Source of the DNA: Trueperaceae bacterium
Lineage (GTDB): Bacteria > Deinococcota > Deinococci > Deinococcales > Trueperaceae
Reading direction: 5' to 3'
Assembly (NCBI GenBank): GCA_007130855.1
Contig: SLRS01000039.1
Coordinates: 1-64,000, forward strand
Length of the DNA stretch: 64,000 bases
Every line of letters begins with the position of its first letter. The stretch's first letter is position 1. This document shows, piece by piece, positions 1 through 8,597 of this stretch. The translations under genes were made by a program, and so were the position numbers. The notes under the pieces were generated by a model. That model worked only from the letters and a program-made list of their open reading frames with translations, had not been told where the DNA came from and searched no databases.

Positions 1-93
1 TGCCGCCGACACCCTCCTGGACACGTCGCCTCGCCCGATCCATGCCGTGTATCCCTCGGGACATTCGTCCCCCCGGCCGCTCGCGAACGGCTG

Positions 94-102
94 TGCTACA
101 GT
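94..102 (+). promoter_or_regulatory. Extended -10 promoter for the act operon
   Basis: The bases read TGCTACAGT, an extended -10 (TG-n-TACAGT). Transcription would start near 109, giving a leader of about 30 bases before the short ORF at 141. No convincing -35 is visible. It is the only promoter-like element seen upstream of the act genes. Confidence 0.4.
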
Positions 103-140
103 CGTCGGAGCCACAGGCCACGAAGTCCGCCTAGGACGGC

Positions 141-281
141 ATGGCCGAGTCTCGGGCAGAGCCCGACATGCTTGAGGAGGTCGCTCTGTACTGCCTCGTC
201 GAGTGCGCCGCCCCACGCGGGGTGGATTCCGTCAGGCGCCAGCCGTGCGCCGTCTCCGATGCTGCCGAGGTCATGGCCTGA
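141..281 (+). CDS. Small 46-residue protein upstream of actA, unknown function
   Basis: This is a 46-codon ORF with ATG at 141 and an AGGA ribosome site 4-5 bases before it. Its stop codon overlaps the actA start by one base (TGATG at 279-283), the same junction seen between actB and actC. About four fifths of codons end in G or C, as expected for a coding frame here. The product is mildly acidic, carries three cysteines and no evident membrane segment, and I do not recognise it. The layout suggests translational coupling, so it may be a leader peptide or a small accessory protein of the complex. An internal ATG at 168 is a second possible start. It could still be a chance ORF. Confidence 0.45.
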   Translation: MAESRAEPDMLEEVALYCLVECAAPRGVDSVRRQPCAVSDAAEVMA

Positions 282-934
282 TGCCGCAGTACTTCCCGCC
301 CAACGTCAACGCCTTCGTACGCTGGTCGATCCTCGGTGGCGGCGCATTCCTGGTGGCGCTGCTGGTGGCCTTGCCCATCTACGCACGGACCATGAACAAC
401 GCCGTCGGCGTCCCAGTCGCCCAGCCGATCGACTTCGCCCACAACCTCCACGCCGCCCAGCTCGGCATCGACTGCCGCTACTGCCACACCACCGTCGAGG
501 TGGCCGGCTTCGCCAACGTACCGGCGAGCGAGACCTGCATGACCTGCCACTCGCAGGTGCGCGTCGGCGCGCCGCAGCTCGCGGCCCTGTGGGTCTCGTG
601 GGAGCGCGACACCCCGATCCGCTGGAACCGTGTGCACGACATGCCCGAGTACGTCTACTTCGATCACAGCGCACATCTGAGCAACGGTGTCGGCTGCAGT
701 ACCTGCCACGGCCGCGTCGATCAGATGGAAGGCATTTGGAAGAACGAACCCATGACCATGGGCTGGTGCATGGAGTGCCACCGCGCGCCCGAACGGTTCT
801 TGCGTCCCCGCAGCGAGGTCTTCAACATGGCATACCGGCCGCCGCGCGACCAGCTCATCCTCGGGCAAGAGCTGGTCTTCGCCTACCACGTCGACACGGA
901 GAAGCTCATTCAGTGCTCGACGTGCCACCGATGA
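281..934 (+). CDS. actA: Alternative complex III subunit ActA, multiheme cytochrome c
   Basis: This is the 217-residue pentaheme subunit of alternative complex III, which moves electrons from quinol toward periplasmic cytochrome c. Five CxxCH heme sites are present: CRYCH, CMTCH, CSTCH, CMECH and, at the very C-terminus, CSTCH. One hydrophobic segment (about residues 13-35) anchors the N-terminus in the membrane, leaving the hemes outside. ATG 281 is chosen over in-frame codons further up because it overlaps the preceding short ORF by one base and begins the family's usual N-terminus just before the membrane helix. The end overlaps actB by four bases (ATGA). Confidence 0.92.
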   Translation: MPQYFPPNVNAFVRWSILGGGAFLVALLVALPIYARTMNNAVGVPVAQPIDFAHNLHAAQLGIDCRYCHTTVEVAGFANVPASETCMTCHSQVRVGAPQLAALWVSWERDTPIRWNRVHDMPEYVYFDHSAHLSNGVGCSTCHGRVDQMEGIWKNEPMTMGWCMECHRAPERFLRPRSEVFNMAYRPPRDQLILGQELVFAYHVDTEKLIQCSTCHR

Positions 935-3900
935 ACGAGCAGGCGCACGACGAAGCGCGCACCGCGCCGGGCGATCCGCTCGTCCAGGGCGAGCGACTCG
1001 ACCTGGCCGCCATCCGGACGCGGCTCGAGCAGGCCCGCGGCGACGGCTTCTGGCGTAGCCTCGACGAGATCGCCGACACCCATGAGTTCCAGGAGTTCAT
1101 GCGCAAGGAGTTCCCGCGCCAGGCCGCGCCGCTGGAGAGCTCGCTCGATCGGCGCGCCTTCCTCAAGCTCCTGGGCGCCTCGATGGCGCTGGCCGGCCTC
1201 TCGGCCTGCGCGCGACCGCCGGCGCCGCACCAGCAGATCGTGCCGTACGTGCGGCAGCCCGAGCAGATCGTTCCCGGGAGGCCCCAGTTCTACGCCACGG
1301 CCGTCGTCACCGGCGGCTACGCCGAAGGCGTGCTGGCCGAGAGCCATCAAGGACGCCCCACCCGCGTCGAAGGCAACCCCGACCACCCCGCCAGCCTCGG
1401 CGCGGCAGCCCCCACCACCTCGGCGACGGTCTTGTCGCTCTACGACCCCGACCGCTCGCAGGCTGTGCTGGAGCGCGGCAACGGCCGCAGCTGGGATCAG
1501 CTGATCAGCGCGCTGCGCAGCGCGCTGGAGGACTCGAGCGACGGCAGCGGCGTGGCGCTGCTCACCGAAACCGTCACCTCCCCCACCCTTGCGCTCCAAC
1601 TGCGGCGGCTGCTGTCCGCCTACCCCGCGCTGCGCTGGCACCAGTGGGACGCACTCCACGCCGACGCCGTCGTGGCCGCGTCGCGCCTCGCCTTCGGCGA
1701 GGACGTCGCGCCCGTCTACGACTTCGCTGCCGCCGACATCGTGTTCTCGCTCGACGCCGACTTCACCAACCGCGGCCCCGGCCGGCTGCGCTACGCGCGC
1801 GACTTCGCCCGACGTCGCCGCGTCCGCTCGGCCGACGACGACATGAACCGGCTGTGGCAGGTCGAGAGCACCCCGAGCCCGACGGGGTCGGTCGCCGACC
1901 ACCGGCTGGCGCTGGCGCCTGCCGACGTGGCCGCGTTGGCCGCTTGGGTGGCGGGCGAACTCGGTGTGGCCGGCGCGCCCGCCGCCACCCTGCCCGAGCG
2001 GGTGGCGCCGACTTGGGCGCAGGCGCTCGTCGACGACCTGCGCGAGCACGCGGGGCGCTCACTGGTGCTCGCCGGGCTCGACCAAGACCCGGCGGTGCAC
2101 GCCTTGGCCCACGCCATCAACGACGCCCTCGGCAACGTCGGTGCCACCGTGCGCTACATCGCCTCGCCCGAGGCACAACCGGCCGTGCACGCGCAGTCGC
2201 TGGCCGAACTCGCCGAGGCCATGCACGCCGGCGCGATCGGCACGCTGATCGTCATCGGCGCGAACCCTGTCTACAGTGCCCCGGCCGCGCTCCGCTTCGA
2301 CGCGGCTCTGGAGCACGTGGCGCTCTCGGCCCACCTGGGCCACGGCTTCGACGAGACGGCCGCGCTCGCCACCTGGCATGCGCCGCTGGCGCACGTGCTC
2401 GAGACCTGGGGTGACGCGCGCGCGTTCGACGGCAGCGTCACCATCACCCAGCCGCTCTTCGCCCCGTTCTACGGAGGACGCAGCGAGCTCGAGCTGCTCG
2501 CGGGCCTGCTGGGGGACGCGCAGACCGACCCCTACGAGATCGTCCGCGCCGCCTGGGAAGCCCGGGTGGAGGGCGACTTCGGCGCCTTCTGGCAGCGCAG
2601 CCTGTTCCGCGGCGTGGTCGACGGCAGCGCCGCGCCCGAGCGCAGCGTCTCGCTCCAGGCACTCGACGTCGAACTGCCGGCCCGCGCCGACCTGGTGCTG
2701 CACCTCGTTCCCGATCCGAGCCTGGGCGACGGCCGCCACGCCAACAACGGCTGGCTGCAAGAACTCCCGCGCCCGTTCACCAAGCTCACCTGGGACAACG
2801 CGGCGATCATGGCGCCGACCACCGCCGAAGCGCTCGGCGTCAGCAAGGAGGACCGCCTCGCGCTGACGACTGCCGACGGCAGTGTCACGCTGCCCGTGTG
2901 GGTCCAGCCCGGGCAGGCACCCGGCGTGATCAGCGCCTGGCTCGGGCACGGCAGGCGCCGCGCCGGCCGGGTCGGTAACGGCGTCGGCGTCGATCTCGCG
3001 CCCGTGCGACCCCGCGCCGGCGCGGTCACCCGCGTCACGGCCGCGGGACGCGAGCGCGGCCGCCATCGCCTCGCCACCACGCAGCCCCATCACAATCTCG
3101 ACGGCACCGGCGAGCGGCGTCACATCGTGCGCGCGGGCACGCTCGCCGAACTGCGCGCCGAGCCCGATCATCCGTCGTTCGTGCACCCGTTCGTGCACCA
3201 CGAGTCCGACATCTTCCCGCCGTGGCCCTATACCTCCTACAAGTGGGGCATGGTCATCGACATGACCGTCTGCACCGGCTGCAACGCCTGCGTCACCGCC
3301 TGCCAGTCGGAGAACAACATCCCCATCGTCGGCAAGCAGCAGGTGCTCGTGGGCCGCGAGATGCACTGGATCAGGGTGGACGCCTACCACCGCGGCGGCA
3401 TCGACGACCCCGACTTCTATCACATGCCGATGGCCTGCCAGCACTGCGAACAGGCCCCGTGCGAGCCGGTGTGCCCGGTGGCGGCCACGGTCCACGACCA
3501 CGAGGGTCTCAACGTGATGGTCTACAACCGTTGCGTAGGCACTCGCTACTGCGCCAACAACTGTCCCTACAAGGTGCGGCGCTTCAACTACCTGCAGTAC
3601 GCCGAGCTCTCCACCGATGCGACCGAGTTGTCGCTGGCGAACAATCCCGACGTCACCGTGCGCAGCCGCGGGGTGATGGAGAAGTGCACCTACTGCACCC
3701 AGCGGATCACCACGGCGCGCATCCAGGCCGGTAACGAGGGCCGCCGCATCGTCGACGGCGAAGTGGTCCCCGCCTGCGAGAGCGCCTGCCCGACCGAGGC
3801 GATCGTGTTCGGCGACCTCAACGACGAGCAGAGTCGTGTGAGCGAGGCCAAGCGCTCGGTGCTCGACTACGCGTTGCTCGAGGAGCTCAACACCCAGCCC

Positions 3901-3966
3901 CGCACGACGTACCTGGCGCGGGTCGGCAACCCGCACCCGGCGGTGCCCGAGAACGGGAGGAGCTGA
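931..3966 (+). CDS. actB: Alternative complex III subunit ActB, iron-sulfur/molybdopterin-like protein
   Basis: This 1011-residue subunit fuses a molybdopterin-oxidoreductase-like domain (about 100-690) to a ferredoxin-like iron-sulfur domain (about 740-960). A twin-arginine-type signal (DRRAFLKLLGAS, about residues 72-95) ends in a lipobox-like LSAC. Cysteine groups for several clusters are visible: CTGCNACVTAC at 781-791, CQHCEQAPCEPVC at 836-848, then CVGTRYCANNC and CTYC...CESAC. In known complexes this subunit relays electrons between the quinol site and the hemes, and its first domain is thought to hold no molybdenum. The reading frame stays open far upstream, but ATG 931 overlaps the actA stop (ATGA) and gives the normal family length. 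Confidence 0.93.
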   Translation: MNEQAHDEARTAPGDPLVQGERLDLAAIRTRLEQARGDGFWRSLDEIADTHEFQEFMRKEFPRQAAPLESSLDRRAFLKLLGASMALAGLSACARPPAPHQQIVPYVRQPEQIVPGRPQFYATAVVTGGYAEGVLAESHQGRPTRVEGNPDHPASLGAAAPTTSATVLSLYDPDRSQAVLERGNGRSWDQLISALRSALEDSSDGSGVALLTETVTSPTLALQLRRLLSAYPALRWHQWDALHADAVVAASRLAFGEDVAPVYDFAAADIVFSLDADFTNRGPGRLRYARDFARRRRVRSADDDMNRLWQVESTPSPTGSVADHRLALAPADVAALAAWVAGELGVAGAPAATLPERVAPTWAQALVDDLREHAGRSLVLAGLDQDPAVHALAHAINDALGNVGATVRYIASPEAQPAVHAQSLAELAEAMHAGAIGTLIVIGANPVYSAPAALRFDAALEHVALSAHLGHGFDETAALATWHAPLAHVLETWGDARAFDGSVTITQPLFAPFYGGRSELELLAGLLGDAQTDPYEIVRAAWEARVEGDFGAFWQRSLFRGVVDGSAAPERSVSLQALDVELPARADLVLHLVPDPSLGDGRHANNGWLQELPRPFTKLTWDNAAIMAPTTAEALGVSKEDRLALTTADGSVTLPVWVQPGQAPGVISAWLGHGRRRAGRVGNGVGVDLAPVRPRAGAVTRVTAAGRERGRHRLATTQPHHNLDGTGERRHIVRAGTLAELRAEPDHPSFVHPFVHHESDIFPPWPYTSYKWGMVIDMTVCTGCNACVTACQSENNIPIVGKQQVLVGREMHWIRVDAYHRGGIDDPDFYHMPMACQHCEQAPCEPVCPVAATVHDHEGLNVMVYNRCVGTRYCANNCPYKVRRFNYLQYAELSTDATELSLANNPDVTVRSRGVMEKCTYCTQRITTARIQAGNEGRRIVDGEVVPACESACPTEAIVFGDLNDEQSRVSEAKRSVLDYALLEELNTQPRTTYLARVGNPHPAVPENGRS

Positions 3967-5393
3967 TGCCCACCTCCGTCAACGCGGTGGAGACCAACCG
4001 TGTCCTGGGCCCCGGCCAGACGCCCGCGAGCATCGACGACACCGTCAACACGCCCGTCCTGGCCGGCCTCGACCGCACCCCACTGTGGTGGTGGATAGGG
4101 TTCGCGATCAGCGCGGCCCTGCTCGGCCTCTACCTGGTCTCGGTGGTGCGGCTCGTCACGGTCGGCACCGGCATCTTCGGCAACAACATGCCCGTCGCCT
4201 GGGCCATGCCGATCATCAACTTCGTGTGGTGGATCGGTATCGGCCACGCCGGCACGCTGATCTCGGCGGCGTTGCTGCTCTTCCGCCAACCCTGGCGGAC
4301 CTCCATCAACCGTTTCGCCGAGGCGATGACCATCTTCGCGGTGGTATGCGCAGGGCTCTACCCGATCTTGCACCTCGGCCGGCCTTGGGTGTTCTACTGG
4401 CTGCTCCCCTATCCCAACACCTTCGGCCTGTTCCCGCAGTTCCGCAGCCCGCTCGCGTGGGACCTGTTCGCGATCTCCGCCTACGCCACGGTCTCGCTGG
4501 TGTTCTGGTACATCGGCCTCATCCCCGACCTCGCCACCTTGCGTGACAGCGCCCGGAACCGCTTCCAGAAGCTGCTCTACGGGGTCCTCTCGCTGGGCTG
4601 GACCGGCTCGGCCCGTGGCTGGACGCGCTACATGCGCGCCTACCTGATCCTGGCCGCGCTGTCGTTCCCGCTGGTGCTGTCGGTGCACAGCACCATCGCC
4701 TTGGACTTCGCCGTGTCGGTGGTGCCCGGCTGGAACAACACCATCATGCCGCCGTACTTCGTGGCGGGTGCGGTGTTCGCCGGCTTCGCGATGGTGCTGA
4801 TCCTGGCGATCCCGCTGCGCCGTGCGTTCCACCTGCGCAGCGTCATCACCATGCGCCACCTCGACAACGCCGCCAAGCTGCTTCTGGGCACCGGCATGAT
4901 CGTGGTGTACGGCTATGCGATCGAGTTGTTCATGGCCTGGTACTCGGGCGTCGAGTTCGAGGTGTACATGGCCTACAACCGCGTGTTCGGCGCCGATCAC
5001 TGGTGGGCCTTCTGGCTGCTGATCGCCTGCAACTTCGTGGCGATCCAACCGCTGTGGTTCCGCCGGGTGCGCCAGAGTCCGCTGGCGCTGTTCGTGATCG
5101 GGGTGATCGTGTCGATCGGGATGTGGCTCGAGCGCTTCGTCATCATCGTCGTGTCGCTGACCAAGGACTTCCTGCTCAGCTCGTGGTTCAACTACGTGCC
5201 GACCTTCTGGGACTGGGCCCTCTTCATCGGTAGCTTCGGCTTGTTCGGGACGCTCTTCTTCGCGTTCTTGCGGCTGCTGCCGCTGGTCGCGACCTCGGAG
5301 ATGAAGGAGATGGCACACCACGACGCGCAGCACGGTTCGGACCACTTCGAGCACATCCGCGGCGAGTACTACGGCGAGGGGGGTCGGGCATGA
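3966..5393 (+). CDS. actC: Alternative complex III subunit ActC, NrfD-like quinol-binding membrane protein
   Basis: This is a 475-residue polytopic protein of the NrfD/PsrC family with about ten hydrophobic helices, expected to carry a quinol-binding site and take part in proton or energy coupling. It starts one base inside the actB stop (TGATG) and is preceded by a good ribosome site (GGGAGG). A soluble N-terminal stretch of about 40 residues precedes the first helix. ActF later in the operon is its paralogue, as in other alternative complex III operons. Confidence 0.93.
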   Translation: MPTSVNAVETNRVLGPGQTPASIDDTVNTPVLAGLDRTPLWWWIGFAISAALLGLYLVSVVRLVTVGTGIFGNNMPVAWAMPIINFVWWIGIGHAGTLISAALLLFRQPWRTSINRFAEAMTIFAVVCAGLYPILHLGRPWVFYWLLPYPNTFGLFPQFRSPLAWDLFAISAYATVSLVFWYIGLIPDLATLRDSARNRFQKLLYGVLSLGWTGSARGWTRYMRAYLILAALSFPLVLSVHSTIALDFAVSVVPGWNNTIMPPYFVAGAVFAGFAMVLILAIPLRRAFHLRSVITMRHLDNAAKLLLGTGMIVVYGYAIELFMAWYSGVEFEVYMAYNRVFGADHWWAFWLLIACNFVAIQPLWFRRVRQSPLALFVIGVIVSIGMWLERFVIIVVSLTKDFLLSSWFNYVPTFWDWALFIGSFGLFGTLFFAFLRLLPLVATSEMKEMAHHDAQHGSDHFEHIRGEYYGEGGRA

Positions 5394-5965
5394 GCGACGT
5401 CGCCAGCGCACCCCACGACGCCGCTGCGGGCGGCGCCGCCGAGCTCTACGGACTGGCCGCCGAGTACGCGGCCCCGGAGCAGGTCGTCAGCGCCGCCGAG
5501 GCGGCCCAACGCGCCGGATACCGGGTCATGGACGCCTATACGCCCTACCCCGTCGAGGGCCTCGACGCGGCCCTCAGCCAACCCTCCAGCAAGCTGGGCT
5601 TCCTCGTGCTGGCCGCCGGCTTCGCCGGCATCATCCTGGGCTACGGCATGCAGTGGTACGCCAGCGTGGAGTTCTACCCGCTCAACGTCGGTGGCCGGCC
5701 CCTGAACTCGTGGCCCAACTTCATCGTGATCACATTCGAAGTGACGGTGCTGCTGACCGCGCTCACCACCGCGGTCGTGATGCTGCTGCGCAACGGCCTC
5801 CCGCGGCCCTACCACTCGATCTTCAACACGCCTGGCTTCGAGCGCGTCTCGCGCGACCGCTTCTTCTTGTGCATCGAGGCTCGCGATCCGAGCTTCGACC
5901 TCGCCGGTACCCGCGCCTTCCTGGAGGACACCGGACCGCTGGCGGTGGTGGCGGTGGAGCGATGA
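5390..5965 (+). CDS. actD: Alternative complex III subunit ActD (DUF3341)
   Basis: This 191-residue protein has two transmembrane helices (about 63-85 and 104-128) between a soluble N-terminal part and a C-terminal part inside the cell. That is the layout of DUF3341/ActD, a structural subunit without cofactors. It overlaps actC by four bases (ATGA) and actE by four bases. Its position in the act order and its length support the call. Confidence 0.9.
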   Translation: MSDVASAPHDAAAGGAAELYGLAAEYAAPEQVVSAAEAAQRAGYRVMDAYTPYPVEGLDAALSQPSSKLGFLVLAAGFAGIILGYGMQWYASVEFYPLNVGGRPLNSWPNFIVITFEVTVLLTALTTAVVMLLRNGLPRPYHSIFNTPGFERVSRDRFFLCIEARDPSFDLAGTRAFLEDTGPLAVVAVER

Positions 5966-6576
5966 GCGCGCAGCGCTCCGAGCAGCGGCTGCGGCTCGCC
6001 CTCCTGGCGCTCCTGGCGCTGGCGCTCCTGGCAGGCTGCGGACGCAACATGGCCGAGCAGCCGCGGCTCGGTCCGTTGCAGGAGAGCCCCTTCTTCCCGG
6101 ACCGCAGCGGCAGCCTCCCGCTCGTGGAGGGGACCGTGTCGCGCGAGCGCGGCGCCATCGATCCGGTCTTCTTCACCGGCACGCGTGCGGGTGCGCTGGT
6201 CACCGAGCTGCCCGTCGAGCTCACCCTCGCATTGGTCCAGCGCGGCCAGGAACGCTACGACATCTTCTGTGCCATGTGCCACGGGTACACCGGCGACGGC
6301 GACGGCATGATCGTGCGCCGCGGCTTCCCACGGCCCGTCTCGTTCCACGAGCAGCGCCTCCTCGATGCCTCGGTCGGCTACTACTTCAGCGCCATGACCA
6401 ACGGCTTCGGACGCATGTACCCGTATGCGAGCCGCATCCCGGCCGAGGACCGCTGGGCCATCGCTGCCTACGTGAAGGCGTTGCAGCTGTCGCAGAACGC
6501 CACCGTCGATGACGTGCCGGCCGACGTCCGCCGGGCGCTGGAACTCGGGACCAGCGAAGGGAGAGCGCCCCGATGA
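5962..6576 (+). CDS. actE: Alternative complex III subunit ActE, monoheme cytochrome c lipoprotein
   Basis: This 204-residue protein begins with a lipoprotein signal ending in LLAGC (about residue 25), so it is probably lipid-anchored outside the inner membrane. A single heme site, CAMCHG, lies near residue 107, followed by a GDGDG turn, and a late methionine region (FGRMYPYA) could give the sixth ligand. In the complex this subunit accepts electrons from the ActA/ActB side. ATG 5962 overlaps the actD stop by four bases; the same frame is open further upstream but without a start in context. Confidence 0.9.
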   Translation: MSAQRSEQRLRLALLALLALALLAGCGRNMAEQPRLGPLQESPFFPDRSGSLPLVEGTVSRERGAIDPVFFTGTRAGALVTELPVELTLALVQRGQERYDIFCAMCHGYTGDGDGMIVRRGFPRPVSFHEQRLLDASVGYYFSAMTNGFGRMYPYASRIPAEDRWAIAAYVKALQLSQNATVDDVPADVRRALELGTSEGRAPR

Positions 6577-7805
6577 GCCCCTCCTTCTCCGCGTCGAGAC
6601 CGTTGTGGGTGGCCCTCGTGGTGGGCCTGGTCGGGCTGCTCGCCGGCCTGCTGCTGAGTCTCGGTCAGGGCACGTTCTTCGGCGGCTACCTGATGGCCTT
6701 CCTGTTCTGGGCGGGCCTGTCGCTCGGCGCCCTAGCGCTGCTGGCCGTCAACCACTTGGCGGGCGGCTCCTGGGGTGCCGTGGTCCGCCGACCGCTGGAG
6801 GCCATGGTGGCGGCACTGCCGCTCACCGCCTTGTTCTTCGTGCCGGTCGCCTTCGGCGTCCAGGCGCTCTACCCGTGGGCCGATCAGGCCTACGTCGCTG
6901 CGCACCCGCTGGTCGAGTTCAAGGTCGGCTACCTCAACGTCCCCTGGTTCGTCATCCGAGGCGTGCTCTACTTCGCCGCCTGGATCGCCATCGCCTGGTT
7001 CTACCTGCGCAACGCCCGCGAGCAGGACGAGCGTCCGGCGGACGCCGGCCTGCTCGGCTACCGGATGAAGTCGCTCAGCGGACTGGCGATCGTCGTGTAC
7101 GTGATCACCGTGACGCTGGCCACGGTGGACTGGGGGATGTCGCTCACGCCCGAGTGGTGGTCGGGGATCTACGGCCTGATCTTCATGATCAGCCAGGCGA
7201 TCTGCGCGATGGCGCTCACGATCCTCCTGATGACCGGCCTGGCCCGCACCGATGCCAAGGTCGACGCGCTGCTCACCTGGAAGCGGCTGCAAGACCTCGG
7301 CAACTTCCTGATGGGCTTCATCATGTTCTGGGCCTACGTCAACATCAGCCAGCTGATCATCCAGTGGTCGAACAACATCGTCGAGACCAACACCTTCTAC
7401 GTGCTCCGCTTCGATGTCGAACCGTGGCGCGGCCTCGGCATCTACCTGGCCGTCGCCGGCTTCGCCCTCCCCTTCCTGATCCTCTTCTCGCGCTGGGTGA
7501 AACGCCAACGCGGGGTGTTGGCGTTCATGGCCGGGTGGGCGATCTTGAACCAAGTGCTGCACACGTACTGGTTCCTGGCGCCCGAGGTCGGTCGGATCGG
7601 CCTACCGCTCCTGAGCGACGTGCTGTCGTTCCTGGGCCTCGGCGGCATCTGGTTCGCCTTCGTGCTGCGCAGCCTCGCCTCGCGGAGCCTGATCCCCGTC
7701 AACGATCCGCGCCTCAAGCACCCGCCGGTTCCTGCCCACGCTGGCGGCCACCCTGCCCCAGCCGCGCAGCCGAGCGCTGCGGCCACCGAGGTGCGCCATG
7801 CCTGA
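6573..7805 (+). CDS. actF: Alternative complex III subunit ActF, NrfD-like membrane protein
   Basis: This 410-residue protein has about ten hydrophobic helices and is a paralogue of ActC. In known structures ActF packs against ActC in the membrane and is thought to contribute to proton movement. It overlaps actE by four bases (ATGA) and the following cytochrome gene by eight bases. The C-terminal 35 residues are a proline- and alanine-rich tail inside the cell. Confidence 0.92.
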   Translation: MSPSFSASRPLWVALVVGLVGLLAGLLLSLGQGTFFGGYLMAFLFWAGLSLGALALLAVNHLAGGSWGAVVRRPLEAMVAALPLTALFFVPVAFGVQALYPWADQAYVAAHPLVEFKVGYLNVPWFVIRGVLYFAAWIAIAWFYLRNAREQDERPADAGLLGYRMKSLSGLAIVVYVITVTLATVDWGMSLTPEWWSGIYGLIFMISQAICAMALTILLMTGLARTDAKVDALLTWKRLQDLGNFLMGFIMFWAYVNISQLIIQWSNNIVETNTFYVLRFDVEPWRGLGIYLAVAGFALPFLILFSRWVKRQRGVLAFMAGWAILNQVLHTYWFLAPEVGRIGLPLLSDVLSFLGLGGIWFAFVLRSLASRSLIPVNDPRLKHPPVPAHAGGHPAPAAQPSAAATEVRHA

Positions 7806-8550
7806 CCAGCCACGGCGTCAGTACATCATCAGCGAGGTCGCCGTGCGGCGGGCCTTCCTCGTCGGCGGCGCCGGCATGATCGTCGTGATCCTGGCGTTGC
7901 TGACCTTGATCACGACCCGGCCTCAGGGCCAGTTCCGGGCGCTCGACGACAGCCAGCATCGGGCCCTCCTGGCCGAAGCCGAGGCCCGGTTGGCCGGGTT
8001 CGAGCTGCTCGCCGACGGTATGGCCCGGATCGACATCGATCACGCCATGGAGCTGGTGGTGGAGCGCGGCGTCGACCTCGTCTTCGCCGAGGTCGCGCCC
8101 GCGGTCGACCCGACCGCGGTCGATCCGACCGCGGTCGATCCGACCGCCGTGGCCGAGGCCGACGGCAGCGCGATCTACGCCGCGCAGTGCATGGCCTGTC
8201 ACCAAGCCGACGGCAGCGGGGTCCCTGGCGCCTTCCCGCCGCTCGCCGGTCACATGGCCGACCTCTACGCGGCCGATCCCGCGTACGGCGTGCAGGTGCT
8301 GCTCTACGGCCTGCAGGGACAGATCGTGGTGCACGGCGTCAGCTACAACGGCGTCATGCCCGCCTTCCCACGGCTCAGCGACGCCGAGATCGCCGCGGTC
8401 CTGAACCACACCATGGTGGCGTGGAGCGACGCGGACGAGCTCGGCGATGCCTTCGTGCCCTATGCGCCCGACGACGTCGCGGCCGAGCGAGATCGTCCTT
8501 GGGCCGCCGGCGACGTGCTCGCACGCCGCGGTGAGCTCCCGCTGGACTGA
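7798..8550 (+). CDS. Membrane-anchored class I cytochrome c
   Basis: This 250-residue protein has one N-terminal membrane helix (about 20-40), a spacer, and a C-terminal cytochrome c domain with heme site CMACH at 131-135 and a probable axial methionine M187 (GVMPAFP). It overlaps actF by eight bases and is the last gene of the operon, so it is the likely electron acceptor of the complex, carrying electrons to an oxidase not encoded in this window. The linker before the domain holds three exact copies of DPTAV. Next to it, on the other strand, lies an unrelated gene ending 47 bases away. Confidence 0.85.
   Translation: MPDQPRRQYIISEVAVRRAFLVGGAGMIVVILALLTLITTRPQGQFRALDDSQHRALLAEAEARLAGFELLADGMARIDIDHAMELVVERGVDLVFAEVAPAVDPTAVDPTAVDPTAVAEADGSAIYAAQCMACHQADGSGVPGAFPPLAGHMADLYAADPAYGVQVLLYGLQGQIVVHGVSYNGVMPAFPRLSDAEIAAVLNHTMVAWSDADELGDAFVPYAPDDVAAERDRPWAAGDVLARRGELPLD
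8101..8145 (+). repeat. Three tandem 15-bp units in the cytochrome c linker
   Basis: The unit GCGGTCGAYCCGACC occurs three times in a row in frame, and a partial fourth follows. Each copy adds the residues DPTAV to the flexible linker between membrane helix and heme domain. Copies two and three are identical, which suggests recent expansion. Confidence 0.9.
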
Positions 8551-8597
8551 GCTCCTCCCCGGCCTCGGCATGCAGGGCCCGGTCCGAACCCGTCGGC

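Noticed and set aside
1-43. Possible divergent minus-strand gene starting with ATG at 43
   Set aside because: A GAGGGA-like site precedes it, but only 14 codons are in the window and nothing can be recognised.
172-930. In-frame extension of actB upstream of base 931
   Set aside because: It overlaps actA entirely, has no protein-like sequence, and ATG 931 forms the usual ATGA overlap.
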